Below, in pieces: positions 11,778-22,830 of a stretch of 64,000 nt of DNA. Position numbers and translations under genes: made by a program. Source of the DNA: Atherix ibis (lineage: Eukaryota; Arthropoda; Insecta; Diptera; Athericidae). Position 1 is the stretch's first letter. Every line of letters starts with the position of its first letter. The notes beneath the pieces were generated by a model, which had not been told where the DNA came from, made no database searches, and worked only from the letters and a program-made list of their open reading frames with translations. The DNA is taken from positions 68,629,949 to 68,693,948 of the forward strand of contig OY282609.1 of NCBI GenBank assembly GCA_958298945.1, given 5' to 3'.

Positions 11778-13070
11778 CCAGGTGTATAATCTTAAATCCG
11801 CTGTTTGATCATAGATGGCGTGAGTGAGCGTATTAAGCTACCATGGGCACGCCATACTTTTTTTTATGTGTTTGACATCTGTCAACATTAATCAGTGCAC
11901 ATTGTCAGCAATTTCGTACAACAACATACATTTTTCCTTTGGTAATCATGTCTAGTTTTGTGCCAGAAAAAGAGCATATGCGGGAAGCTCGGCTTTTCTG
12001 CTTCAATTTGACGAAATCGGCTGCCGAATCGCATCAAATGCTTATGGAGGCTTATGTGGCTTTATCGGAAACCACGTGCCGAGATTGGTTTCGTTGGTTC
12101 AAAGACGGTAATTTTGACTTGTGGATCAAGAAGCGGGAAAATCGACCTAGGAAGGTTGAGGACCATCAATTGCAGGCTCTTTTGGATGAAGACGATACCC
12201 AATCGCAAAAAATGCTCGCGGAGCAATTGGGTGTTACTCAACCAGCCATTTCCATGCGTCTGCGTACCATGGGGAAGATTGAAAAGATCGGAAAATGGGT
12301 GCCGCATGAATTGAACGATAGGCAGATGGAGCGACGCCAAAACACATGTGAAATCTTGCTCGCCAGACAAAAAAGAAAGTCGTTCCTGTATCGGATTGTG
12401 ACAGGCGATGAAAAGTAGGTATATTTCGGGAATCCTAAGCCCAAGAAATCGTGGGTTGATCCCGGCCAACCATCAACATCTTCCCCAATACCAAATCGCT
12501 TCGGACGGAAGACGATGCTGTGCATTTGGTGGGATTAGCAGAGTATCGTCTACTATGAGATGTTGAAACCTGGTGAAACTGTCAATGTCCACCGCTATCA
12601 CCAACAACGGATCAAATTGCACCGTGCTCTGCGTGAAAAAAGGAGGGATTATCAACAAAGGCATGACAAGCTAATTTGCATCCACGACAACGCACCATCG
12701 CACATGTCAAAAATGGTCCGAAACTACTTGGAGACACTCAACTGGGGGGTGCTACCCCAATCCCGCTTATTCACCAGACCTGGCCCCTTCCGACTACCAC
12801 CTGTTTTCGTCGATGGGCCGACGAAAATCGGTCGGCCCATCTGAGCAGTACTTCGATTCTTACGAATTATCATTATCAAATGGCTTGATGAGTGGTTTGC
12901 CTCGAAAGAGAAGGAATTTTTTTGGCGTGGTATCCATAAATTGCCGGAGAGATGGGAAAAATGTGTAACTAGCGAGGGCAAATTACTTTGAATAAATTTG
13001 TTTTTGCTTTCTATGAAAAAAACATGTTTTTTTTGACTAAAAAACAGCGGATTTAAGCTTATACACCTGG
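11778..13070 (+). mobile_element. Mariner transposon, mauritiana (Mos1-like) subfamily, full length, copy 1
   Basis: The 1,293-bp element is bounded by inverted termini of about 28 bp beginning CCAGGTGTATAA and ending in the complement of CTTAAATCCGCTGTTT. The dinucleotide TA flanks both sides as the target duplication (11776-11777 and 13071-13072). Both size and termini match canonical mariners; the CCAGGTGTA terminus is shared with Mos1/peach elements. The encoded transposase is broken. Confidence 0.93.
11948..12990 (+). pseudogene. Mauritiana-type mariner transposase, inactivated
   Basis: Cut-and-paste transposase of the DD34D class. It opens at ATG 11948 with MSSFVPEKEH, followed by an N-terminal helix-turn-helix region and the linker WVPHELNDRQMERRQNTCEI. 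The first catalytic Asp is in TGDEK, the second in IHDNAPSH (about 12697-12720), and the third in PSDYHLF, which is reachable only after a frameshift near 12750 in a run of G. TAG replaces the Trp codon after GDEK (12416-12418), and a second in-frame TAG lies at 12536-12538. The C-terminal LPERWEKC block is still legible up to about 12970. It closely resembles Mos1 in motif order and spacing. Confidence 0.9.
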
Positions 13071-13107
13071 TAAGGTTTTTTTTTTTATAAAAGCACATTT
13101 TTATAAA

Positions 13108-13139
13108 AAGGACTTCTTAATGTTTATTGAGAAGTCCTT
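13108..13139. repeat. 10-bp inverted repeat just outside mariner copy 1
   Basis: AAGGACTTCT and AGAAGTCCTT are separated by 12 nt. The structure lies 38 bp beyond the mariner right end and is probably unrelated to it. Confidence 0.6.
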
Positions 13140-14457
13140 GAGATGCTCAAAACAATGGTTCTTCTCGGCAGATGAAAAATAGAAAACCTGAACATAAAGG
13201 TGGCGTAAGAAATCCGTCCCCCAAAAAAGGGAGACGGATCCCTTAACATAATATGTTATGATTTTTACATTACACATACATTCAAATCAGGCGTTGAAAC
13301 TAAATACAATATTATTAACCAAAGCCAAAACAAAGAAATCTTAAATAATTTGTCATCAAATGCATCTTCAATGGTCAGTTTTTACATGAAAACTAACTAG
13401 AAAAACTCATTAAAATATTATATCTTTACTTGAACGTAACTTATTGTTCGGTATTTAGTACACAAGACTTACCTAGCAATTTTTCTAAATATTAAATTTC
13501 AAAATAGTTTTAGCAAAAAATCGACAATTTAAAATTCTTATTTAAGAAAAAAAAGAATTTTAAGACAAATGCAGTGTAGCAAAGATCTAACTTAATATGA
13601 TTATCACGAAAAAAATAAGACACAAATTACATACAAAAAAAAAAAACAATTTATTTCAATGCCTTTAACAAAAAAATTATATATATAAAAAATATATATA
13701 ACATATGAACAAAATAGCAATATTTCCAATATGCTTTAATTCTATTAAACAATTTTTATCATTATTCGATTTATTTTTAACTAAGCTTTTTTTTTAAACA
13801 AGTGTTATCATAATTTCATTGGTGTTTAGCTTAGCCAATAACATTGGTATCAAAATAATCCACTTAAAAAATAAGTACAATATATAGTATAATATTTGGT
13901 TTTTACCTGTAATTACGATGTAGTAAACCTTAGTTTATTCAAATATGTTACAATTAAATAAATTACGAGTACTAACAAAAAAATATGGCACAATTCAGTG
14001 TTTATGAATAATAATATATTTGGAAAGTAATTTTATCGTAAATCTAATTTAGTTTCTGAGATCCTTTAGAGAACAAAACTTTCACCATGACTAGAAATTA
14101 AAACAAACAAAAAGCCAACCTCTAACCGGCTTAAAAAAAAAATGAAATTAATTCAATAAAAAGAAAATTGCAAAAAATACTTCTAGTATTTTGTTGAAAG
14201 TTTTCAAATAAATCAATTAATAATAATTAACATTGATGCAAGGTTAAAACTAATTTTTTTTATATTATATTATTATATTAAAAATACTTTCATTTTTGGT
14301 TTTCTATAAAATTGCAAACAAAAAACAAAAAAAATTATTATTTTCACTTCCAAGTCTTTTTTTCGAGAAAAAAAAAAAATCTACCTTTTATAGGTAGGAC
14401 GACGGCCTCCGTGGCAAATTTGTGCGATTATTAGAACATATTCAATTTAGGTATTGA
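13140..14457 (-). other. AT-rich region downstream of the Snail-family gene; probable 3' UTR in part
   Basis: No coding potential is visible. The strand contains many A/T runs and several TTTATT hexamers that read AATAAA on the minus strand (for example near 13651 and 13933). I cannot choose the real polyadenylation site, so the 3' UTR length is unknown. Confidence 0.4.
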
Positions 14458-16285
14458 TTAGGTATTGCGGGTCAATATAGCATACCGCGTATGTTGATAA
14501 TTACGTCCAGTGTCTTCAGTTGGTAAACAATATTCCTTAGGAACTTGACGATCAAGCATGTGGTCCTTATAGTAGATGCTGTTAAAATTTGTAGAACTCT
14601 GCTCGGTATATTGACGATAATCGTTATTGGCATCCGCAAAATGACGATCGTCCGTGTTGGAAATACTGTTTTCCGAATTTCTGTAAATGCTGTCTGATGA
14701 TGAGACTGCGTTTTCTATGCTATTGGTCGTTGAGGGACGAGTCGATTCTCCAGAGCAACCGCTTTGGGAGTGTTTTACTAGAAGCGTCATTCGTGAGAAG
14801 CTTTTCAAACAGTTCGTGCACGAGTACTTTTTTATATTGGAATGAGTCTGAAGATGGGCACGTAAATTGGAGCGATCCGCAAATGCCCGATCACAGTGCT
14901 GGCAAGTAAATGGTTTCTCGCCTGTATGAGTTCTAATGTGTCCCTGTAGTAGCCACGGCCTTGAAAATGCTTTCCCGCAAATGGGACACTTGCAAGGAAG
15001 AGTATGCGTACGGATATGCATTTTCAGTGCTCCCAGAGAAACGTACTTTTTGTCGCAGTTCTTGCAGCTGAAGCTTTTCTTATCGGGTCCGTTTCCATTT
15101 GCCGGACAATGGAACTGCTGATGTTTGGTCAATCCGGAATGCGTCGAATATGATTTGTTACACTCATTGCACTGATAATGCTTTGCCTTATCAGAATAAT
15201 CAACGATGTTCATTTTCTTAACTAAGTTTTTGTGATGCCGATCATTGCTGTCGGTAATGCCGGTCATTTCTGTCGTACCGTTATTTTCATTACTAACACT
15301 ATTTGTATGATAACGATTTTTATTAGATACACCATTTGAACTTGAACTTAAGTCTACAGGCAAAAAATGGCACTCTTTATGTTTGACTAGACCTGCATAT
15401 GTCGAATAGCATTTAACGCAGTGATCACACCGATAATATTGATGATCATTGTTTGTCGATTTCAAATCTGCTCCGAAACTTTTTTTATTTAATATATTTG
15501 CACCGGAATTCGTTAAAATAGACGATTTACGATTAATTTTTACACTTAAATCCTCTGGTTCCTCACTCTCCCTATTAATTATATTTGTTTCGCTTGAAAA
15601 TAACGACACCATCGATGAAGATTTTTGCAATTTATTGGAATAGTAGCGGCGACTTTCAGCTTCGCTCTTAATAAGATTATTATTATTGTACTTTACGAAG
15701 GGTCGGTTTTGGTAGTTGGTGTTGTTAATAGCTTCTGTGACATTTGGTGGTGGTGGCGAGAGCGAGTTACCGCGAAATGTGTATGGTGAAATTGGCTCCG
15801 TAAATGTAGGTGAGATTTGTTGAGTATACTGTTCATCGTAAGGGAATATGTATCGCAAATGTGCGTGATCATTACCATTGTGTTGATCCCAATCCGCTAC
15901 ATTTTGATAACTTTCGACAACACCACCGCCGTCAGGTATGTTTAGTGGTGTTGAATAAGTGAACTCTTCACTTTTTCGTAATACTAAAGAGATTGGAATT
16001 TCTTGGTAATCGTCTGAAGATATTTCGTTTTGATAAACTGAAAATTCGGTTCTACACAGTAAAGATGGAGATGTAGTTGTAAATTTGCTTGCACTCGATG
16101 ACAAATCAACTGGTTCGGCTTCTGAAAATTTAATTTGAATTTGCTCTTAACGATCTATAAAAATTTTCTAACAATAATAAGGAATATTTACCATCGCTAG
16201 CGTTATCATCCAATTTCACGTCATTCTGCATGATCGGATAAAATGGTCTTTTCTTTAACGGACAATTATTGTAACTCTTACTCAT
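14458..16285 (-). CDS. Snail/Escargot-family C2H2 zinc-finger transcription factor, two exons
   Basis: Nuclear DNA-binding protein of the Snail family, normally an E-box (CAGGTG core) repressor that recruits CtBP. The CDS is 16285-16192 joined to 16121-14458 and gives 585 residues. Exon 1 starts at an ATG with A at -3 and an in-frame TAA 21 bp upstream; it carries the arthropod N-terminal motif NCPLKKRP (residues 7-14). The exons join in frame across a GT/AG intron. CtBP-type motifs are PVDLSS (35-40), PEDLSV (220-225) and PVDLSS (286-291). Zinc fingers lie at about 263-283 (extra), 349-369, 384-404, 410-430, 438-458 and 466-487. The last is the C2HC finger usual for the family, and the run [20 protein letters not shown] is diagnostic. 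Finger and linker residues ([45 protein letters not shown]) most resemble Escargot, but Worniu cannot be excluded, so I give no symbol. The C-terminal 100 residues are low-complexity and rich in S, N and Y. The family assignment is near certain; the orthologue is not. Confidence 0.95.
16122..16191 (-). other. 70-bp intron of the Snail-family gene
   Basis: On the minus strand the donor is GATG|GTAAAT and the acceptor AATTTTCAG|AAGCC. Splicing restores a GAA codon and joins the CPLKKRP exon in frame to a PVDLSS motif that lies upstream of the first uninterrupted ORF. The length is typical of short insect introns. Confidence 0.9.
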
Positions 16286-18540
16286 AATTATTCCTTCTTT
16301 TTTTTAAGATTAATGAAAATTTGTTCAATTAACTTAGTTAGTTCCTAATCCAATATTTTTAGAACTGCTCATTTGAAGATAATCCATTAAATTGCAATTT
16401 TTTACAATATATTTTGTCACAAATCACAGACGACACAAATCACTTAACCATTCACTTCCCGAGTCCAACAAATACTAATACTTTTAGTTAGATCTGGCGC
16501 GGAAAATGCTAAATTATTACAAACAAAATGTGCTGAAATATAGTCCGAGCTACAATATATGTTCCCGCACTATCAATCACACCGACAAACTTTCAATGCC
16601 TTACCTCGGCAGTTAAGAAACCGATCGAACACAAGGGATTCCCCACCACTAACTTATTCCAGAGTCGAACACGTGCCTTCCATCCAATTACCTGAGGAGA
16701 TTTTTCAATCACCCCTCTTGCAAAGAAATATATAAACGAACAACACCGGTTGAATGAATCTCGGGACTTGGCCAAACTTGCTACCTGATTACTCTGGGTG
16801 GAGTCGAGAATTAGATTGTGCACAGCAGCTGAGAAACGGAGAATCCTTATATTCTGCCCGAGCATCTGGCTACTACTGTTCAGCGACTTCTCAGAGAATT
16901 AAAGCGTTCTTAGAGAAAAGAGATAAGAGTCCTAAAGTCGGCATACGAGAGTGTAAGCACTCGCTTTCTTTCTTATTCTGTAAATAAGAAAGAAACACCG
17001 GATCTTCACTCAAGCAAGGCTCCCGTTCTTAGAAATACCAGCTCAGATCAACACACATAAGAGCTCCACTCGTTCTTCAGTATGAATATGAGTATGGTGA
17101 GATTCGTAACTACTCAGATTTATGGGAATGCGAAACGGGAACAATTCGACTTTTCACAAATACTTTGAAGGGGGGCAGGTGTTCAGAAACTAAAAATTCA
17201 TCAAACTCATATCCAAGATTTTTTCATAATGTTCTTCATGGAGGGTAGAGAGCCACTACATGCACAATGGCAAGTATTGTGGACTCAATATGCGGCGTAG
17301 ATGCCTAGAACAACAGAATGCTTTGATATGGAACTAATTTGTTCTTAGGTTGCAGTTGCACACATTTCCGATATTCAACCTATTTATGCGATCGATTTCA
17401 TGACACATATAAATATACACGAGTATGTGCCCCAATAAATGACTACAAGCGAAAAACCTTTTCCTCAAATGAAATCATTATTTTTTTTTATAGTTTTCTT
17501 TCCAAGTTTTTTTTCGCAAGTTTTAAATTTTTCTAGATATATCTCGCCTGTAAAATCATAATTATTTGTAATACCAAAAATTAAATTATAGAATCTGACA
17601 ATTTTATCTTTTATTTTACATTTTAATCGAGTTAATATGAAAATGAGAATGTGTGTGTGTGCTTGCGATAGAAAAAGAGAAAAAATGTTGTGATCAATAA
17701 TTTCTCAATTAATTTTTTTTGCTGGAATCATATTTGATAATGACATCATCTTACTAGAATCATATTTGATAGTGATATCATTAATGGAAAATTCTACATT
17801 AATAAATCTGCTTTGAAGCATTTTACAGCATCCGATCCGATCCAATTTGCCTAAGAAAATTTCGATTGCAGTTCTTTCGGGAAAATGTGTTAATTTTGGC
17901 GGAACTGAAACTAGATAGATCCGGATTAGAAAGGAAAACGAAAGTAAATTTTCTGCTGCAAAAATTAGTGCGCACGTACACCAGGAGTTCTAGAGCGGAT
18001 TGCCAGATGCAAACATACCTATTTTAGTATCAGGAAAAAACAGCTATTGTTCTCATGAACATTTACAACAGGGGTTGATGTATTGTACTTTTGCGCAAAC
18101 ATTCGATAGTAGAACAGACTCAGGGAGGATCGACGGGCACAGAATTGTGCATCTTGTGATCGGTCCATACCAGCAGCCCTGTTAGGTACCTTCAGCAACC
18201 TAAAACTCGAACATGTGTTTTCTAAGTGGAACCCCCTGTCCTGAGTCAAAATCGGCTGAAAAATCAACCCTCGATCATGTACAATATGAATACCTATAAT
18301 GCACGTTGATCGCAATGAGATGATCACTCGAAAAGGTGCACGAACCACACAGATGTGTGTACATTATGGCAAGGTGTGTACAGTCAGCTACCCCTGCTAA
18401 CCACCATACTAGAAATATTTGCTATTCTAAATTGTCGATACAAATTCCAAATCACAAAAAGAATGCTTCAATTTTGAAAGCAAAACTACCCCTTGTTTAA
18501 TTCTCAGTACTTTTCAAAACAAAGGTAAGTTTCTTAGCAG
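16286..18540. other. Upstream region of the Snail-family gene, no gene recognised
   Basis: The segment should hold the 5' UTR and promoter of the minus-strand gene, but no unambiguous TATA or initiator pair can be chosen. TATA-like sequences lie near 16730 (TATATAAA on the plus strand) and 17490 (TATAAAAA on the minus strand). Part of 16560-17100 is richer in GC than its surroundings. A 13-bp hairpin lies at 16965-16995, a (TG)n run near 17655, and a short imperfect direct repeat (AATCATATTTGATA) at 17720-17775. Confidence 0.4.
16965..16995. repeat. Perfect 13-bp inverted repeat with 5-nt loop
   Basis: TTTCTTTCTTATT is followed by CTGTA and then AATAAGAAAGAAA, a perfect stem about 700 bp upstream of the Snail-family start codon. 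It could be a chance polypyrimidine palindrome or a structured RNA; nothing else supports either reading. Confidence 0.6.
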
Positions 18541-18544
18541 TGTT

Positions 18545-20110
18545 AATTTGCACAGAAAATTTTTACCAACAATTTTTACTGAAAATTGTCACTAAAAATT
18601 TTTACCGAAAACCGAAAATTTTTACTGAAAATTGTCACTAAAAATTTTTACCGAAAACCGAAAATTTTTACTGAAAATTTTTACTGATTACTTTAACTGT
18701 AAATTTTTACTGTAAATTTTTACTGTAAATTTTTACTGTAAATTTTTACTGTAAATTTTTACTGTAAATTTTTACTGTAAATTTTTACTGTAAATTTTTA
18801 CTGTAAATTTTTACTGTAAATTTTTACTGTAAATTTTTAATGTAAATTTTTACTGTAAATTTTTACTGTAAATTTTTACTGTAAATTTTTACTGTAAATT
18901 TTTACTGTAAATTTTTACTGTAAATTTTTACTGTAAATTTTTACTGTAAATTTTTACTGTAAATTTTTACTGTAAATTTTTACTGTAAATTTTTACTGTA
19001 AATTTTTACTGTAAATTTTTACTGTAAATTTTTACTGTAAATTTTTACTGTAAATTTTTACTGTAAATTTTTACTGTAAATGTTTACTGTAAATGTTTAC
19101 TGTAAATTTTTACTGTAAATTTTTACTGTAAATTTTTACTGTAAATTTTTACTGTAAATTTTTACTGCAAATTTTTACTGTAAATTTTTACTATAAATTT
19201 TTACTGTAAATTTTTACTATAAATTTTTACTATAAAAGTTTTACTATAAATTTTTACTATAAATTTTTACTATAAATTTTTACTATAAATTTTTACTATA
19301 AATTTTTACTATAAATTTTTACTATAAATATTTACTATAAATTTTTACTATAAATTTTTACTATACATTTTTACTATAAATTTTTACTATAAATTTTTAC
19401 TATAAATTTTTACTGTAAATTTTTACTGTAAATTTTTACTGTAAATTTTTACTGTAAATTTTTACTGTAAATTTTTACTGTAAATTTTTACTGTAAATTT
19501 TTACTGTAAATTTTTACTGTAAATTTTTACTGTAAATTTTTACTGTAAATTTTTACTGTAAATTTTTACTGTAAATTTTTACTGTAAATTTTTACTGTAA
19601 ATGTTTACTGTAAATTTTTACTGTAAATTTTTACTATAAATTTTTACTGTAAATTTTTACTGTAAATTTTTACTGTAAATTTTTACTGTAAATTTTTAAT
19701 GTAAATTTTTACTGTAAATTTTTACTGTAAATTTTTACTGTAAATTTTTACTGTAAATTTTTGCTGTAAATTTTTACTGTAAATTTTTACTGTAAATTTT
19801 TACTGTAAATTTTTACTGTAAATTTTTACTGTAAATTTTTACTGTAAATTTTTACTGTAAATTTTCACTGTAAATTTTCACTGTAAATTTTTACTGTAAA
19901 TTTTCACTGTAAATTTTTACTGTTAATTTTTACTATAAATTTTTACTGTAAATTTTTATTGTACATTTTTACTGTAAATTTTTACTGTAAATTTTTACTG
20001 TAAATTTTTACTGTAAATTTTTACTGTAAATTTTTACTGTAAATTTTTACTGTAAATTTTTACTGTCAATTTTTACTGTAAATTTTTGCCTAAATTTTTA
20101 CAGAAAATTT
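18545..20110. repeat. Minisatellite array C, 13-bp unit TTTTTACTGTAAA, about 110 copies
   Basis: Very homogeneous. The unit contains the palindrome TTTAC-T-GTAAA. A block with ACTATAAA instead of ACTGTAAA spans about 19190-19415, and scattered TGTTTACTG and TTTTCACTG variants occur. The left edge (18545-18700) has TTTTTACTGAAAA and ACCGAAAACCGAAAA forms in a short direct duplication. Located 2.3 kb upstream of the Snail-family gene. Confidence 0.95.
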
Positions 20111-22469
20111 TTAACTGTAAATTTGTTTAATGAACATGTTAAGCATTTGAAAAAAAAAATGATATATAAATTTGAACAAATCGACTTTTTATAACCATGA
20201 TCTACATTTACGTTTATAGTTAAAAAAAAAGTAATGAAGTGGTAAGAAAACTGAAAGTCTCGTTTTAAAATATTATTTCCGAATGCTTCCAAATACGGCT
20301 CTATTGGAAACGTGCCTAAATCATAAAAGTAATTTTTTACAATCAACCCATGTATACTGGTTCACGTTATTATAAACAATAAATAGTTTTGATCAATCAA
20401 TCGATTAAGATTAAAATTAAATTGGAAGGAAAGGTGGCCAAATATGTAGAAAATAATAGTATTAGTCTAGTTCCTCTTGAACAAATTGATTATAAATGAT
20501 TGCCGTAAATCAACTAACCACTATGGCCAAGAGTCAAAGTGTTTAGCTTCGTTCAAACCTTCGTTTGGTTTTGTTATTTCGTGGGAGTTAAGATAAACGA
20601 CCAAACAACAATATTAACAATATTAGGAAAATTTACGTACGTGTGCATATGTCACATACGATTTATATTTAAATTTTGTATCCAAACAATAAAAGCCCAT
20701 AAATGATATTTGGATGTTTATAGTAAAAAGACTTCAAAGAAATGTGACTCGAACAAAAGTAGATATCCCCATACACATAGTAAGAGAAAGACCAGAAGCT
20801 GCAACAAGGTTTCTAAAATTGATTTTGTCATAACCTTAATTTTGCTCCTCAGTTTGGTATCAATTTTTAATAAAAGTACAACAAAGACTAGATACTCTAA
20901 CACTTCACTTCAGCCAGAAAACTGTAAAAATGATTCTTTATCTTGTACTTGATAGTCATTTTCGGTGTTCATACTTGAATGTGCTCTTAAATTGTATGAT
21001 GGTAGAATCAGTTTTAGTTTCGGAAATTTTCATCTTTAGTTCAATCCAAACGATGTAATTTAGCGAATCAAATAAAAATAGTCCCACGAACATCAGGTTT
21101 GAAATTTTTTATGGTACATAGTGACTATGTTCAGTTCCAGTATTTCTTATATTGTATCTTCTCTGCCAACGCAAATGTTAGTTAGTTCAAAAGTTTACAC
21201 GTCATGAATGTTCAAAGTTTATGTCTCTCTCGATTCGGCTTTCTTATTTTTTATTACATTTTTAGTCGTGATAGACTTTACTACAGCAGTATTACCTGGC
21301 CTGCGCTCTTTTTTTGGTTTTGCTAAACCAAATCATTGACATTAAAGATCAACCAGAAAGGTAATCACATCGGAACAAGCGAAACAGGTGAACTTTTACA
21401 CGGTCAAATAGGTGGGAGTATGTTTTGGACAGGTAATCAACATACAAAATTGACAACGAAAAGAGAACCTGTTCCCCAGTAAATATTTGTAATCAAAACC
21501 GACATTGGCAGAGTTTATTTTTATTAAATGAAATTTTTTGAAGGTGTTACTTTTGGCTATTATTTTATCTACACCTGTTTATCTTTTAAAAAAAATTCCT
21601 TTTTATTTTATTATATATTATATGTTTTTTTTTTGTTGCCTCATTTCAATGTTATAAAACATGTTAAGTCGACTATAACTTAAGTATTAACGCATTTAAT
21701 ACGATGGTATTTTTTATATTAGATTTTTGCATACAAGACAATATGCTTAACCGCTAATTCATCACGCAACACTACACGAATTAAACAATAATCAAAATGA
21801 AAGTAAAATTGATCAAGTTAAGAGAGCACAGGTGAAAATTTAATTGAACAAAAAATTAACTTTGAAAAATATAAAACCGCAAATGAAATTAGCGAGTTTT
21901 TTTTTAATTGTTAGAAAAGTTTTATCGATTGCCCTGACCTAACGCTTTAATAAATTAGCATTTTTCATATTATTGTAAAAAAAATACAAAAACTAAAAGT
22001 GGATAGTGTTAATTATAAATACGATATTCTGCCTTGGCATATAAAATGTAAAGATTATTTTTAATTTAGGAAAATTTACTGAACGTACACATAAGTTTCA
22101 ATTGAGCTTGTTTGTTTGAAGGTATTTTTTTCTGTTAGCATCTTTTTTCTAATTATTGGAAATATTCAATACTCTTATTCTAATTTGTCATTTATTTATT
22201 AAGAATATATAAGATGAAGAAAGCAGTTGAGCATGTTTGAAGATATAAAATGAAGAATTTCCCATGCGAGTGTGTCCACAAAATTACGAGGCACCGAATT
22301 TCTCTTGATTATCAAAAACTTTGACTGTTAAAAAAATTGTACGTAACATTTTCCATAAAAATATTTTTATCAAAATATTTTTGAATATAATTTTTTAAAA
22401 CTATTTTCTGACAAAATATTACTTCCAGTTTTTGTTGAATGATGTGTTAGAGAGATTAATTCTTATGCA
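20111..22469. other. AT-rich non-coding region between arrays C and D
   Basis: Short ORFs only. The longest plus-strand frame (20710-20952) has no ATG at its start. Confidence 0.4.
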
Positions 22470-22830
22470 AATTTACAGAAAAATTTTACAGAAAATTTAT
22501 ACTGAATATTTTTACTGAAATTTCGACTGAAAATTTCTACTTGAAATTGCGACTGTAAATTACGACTTTTAATTTCAATGGAATTTTAACTGCAACTTTC
22601 GACTAAAACTTTCGAATGATTTTCTGCTACAAATTTCAGCTAACAATTTCAACTAAAAATTTCGACTGTAAATTTTTACTTAAAAATTCGACTGAAAATT
22701 TCGACTGCTAATTTTGATTGCAGATTTCAATTGAAAAATTATAATTGCATTTCGGTTGAAACTTTCAGCTGAAATTTCAACTCAAAATTACGACTGAAAA
22801 TTCCGACTGATAATTTTTTGCCAGATACTT
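22470..22830. repeat. Degenerate minisatellite D
   Basis: Decayed units of the form AAATTTCGACTGAAAATTT and AAATTTCAACTAAAAATTT, spaced 12-14 bp, related to the 13-bp family but never homogenised. Confidence 0.75.

Noticed and set aside
16593..16865. 90-codon minus-strand ORF upstream of the Snail-family gene
   Set aside because: No motif, and it lies in the probable promoter or 5' UTR; exon 1 with its own in-frame upstream stop already explains the N-terminus.
18019..18348. 109-codon minus-strand ORF
   Set aside because: No recognisable domain and overlaps a plus-strand frame of similar quality; most likely chance.
20710..20952. 80-codon frame with a hydrophobic segment
   Set aside because: It begins at TTG, not ATG, has no visible upstream splice acceptor, and is unsupported.
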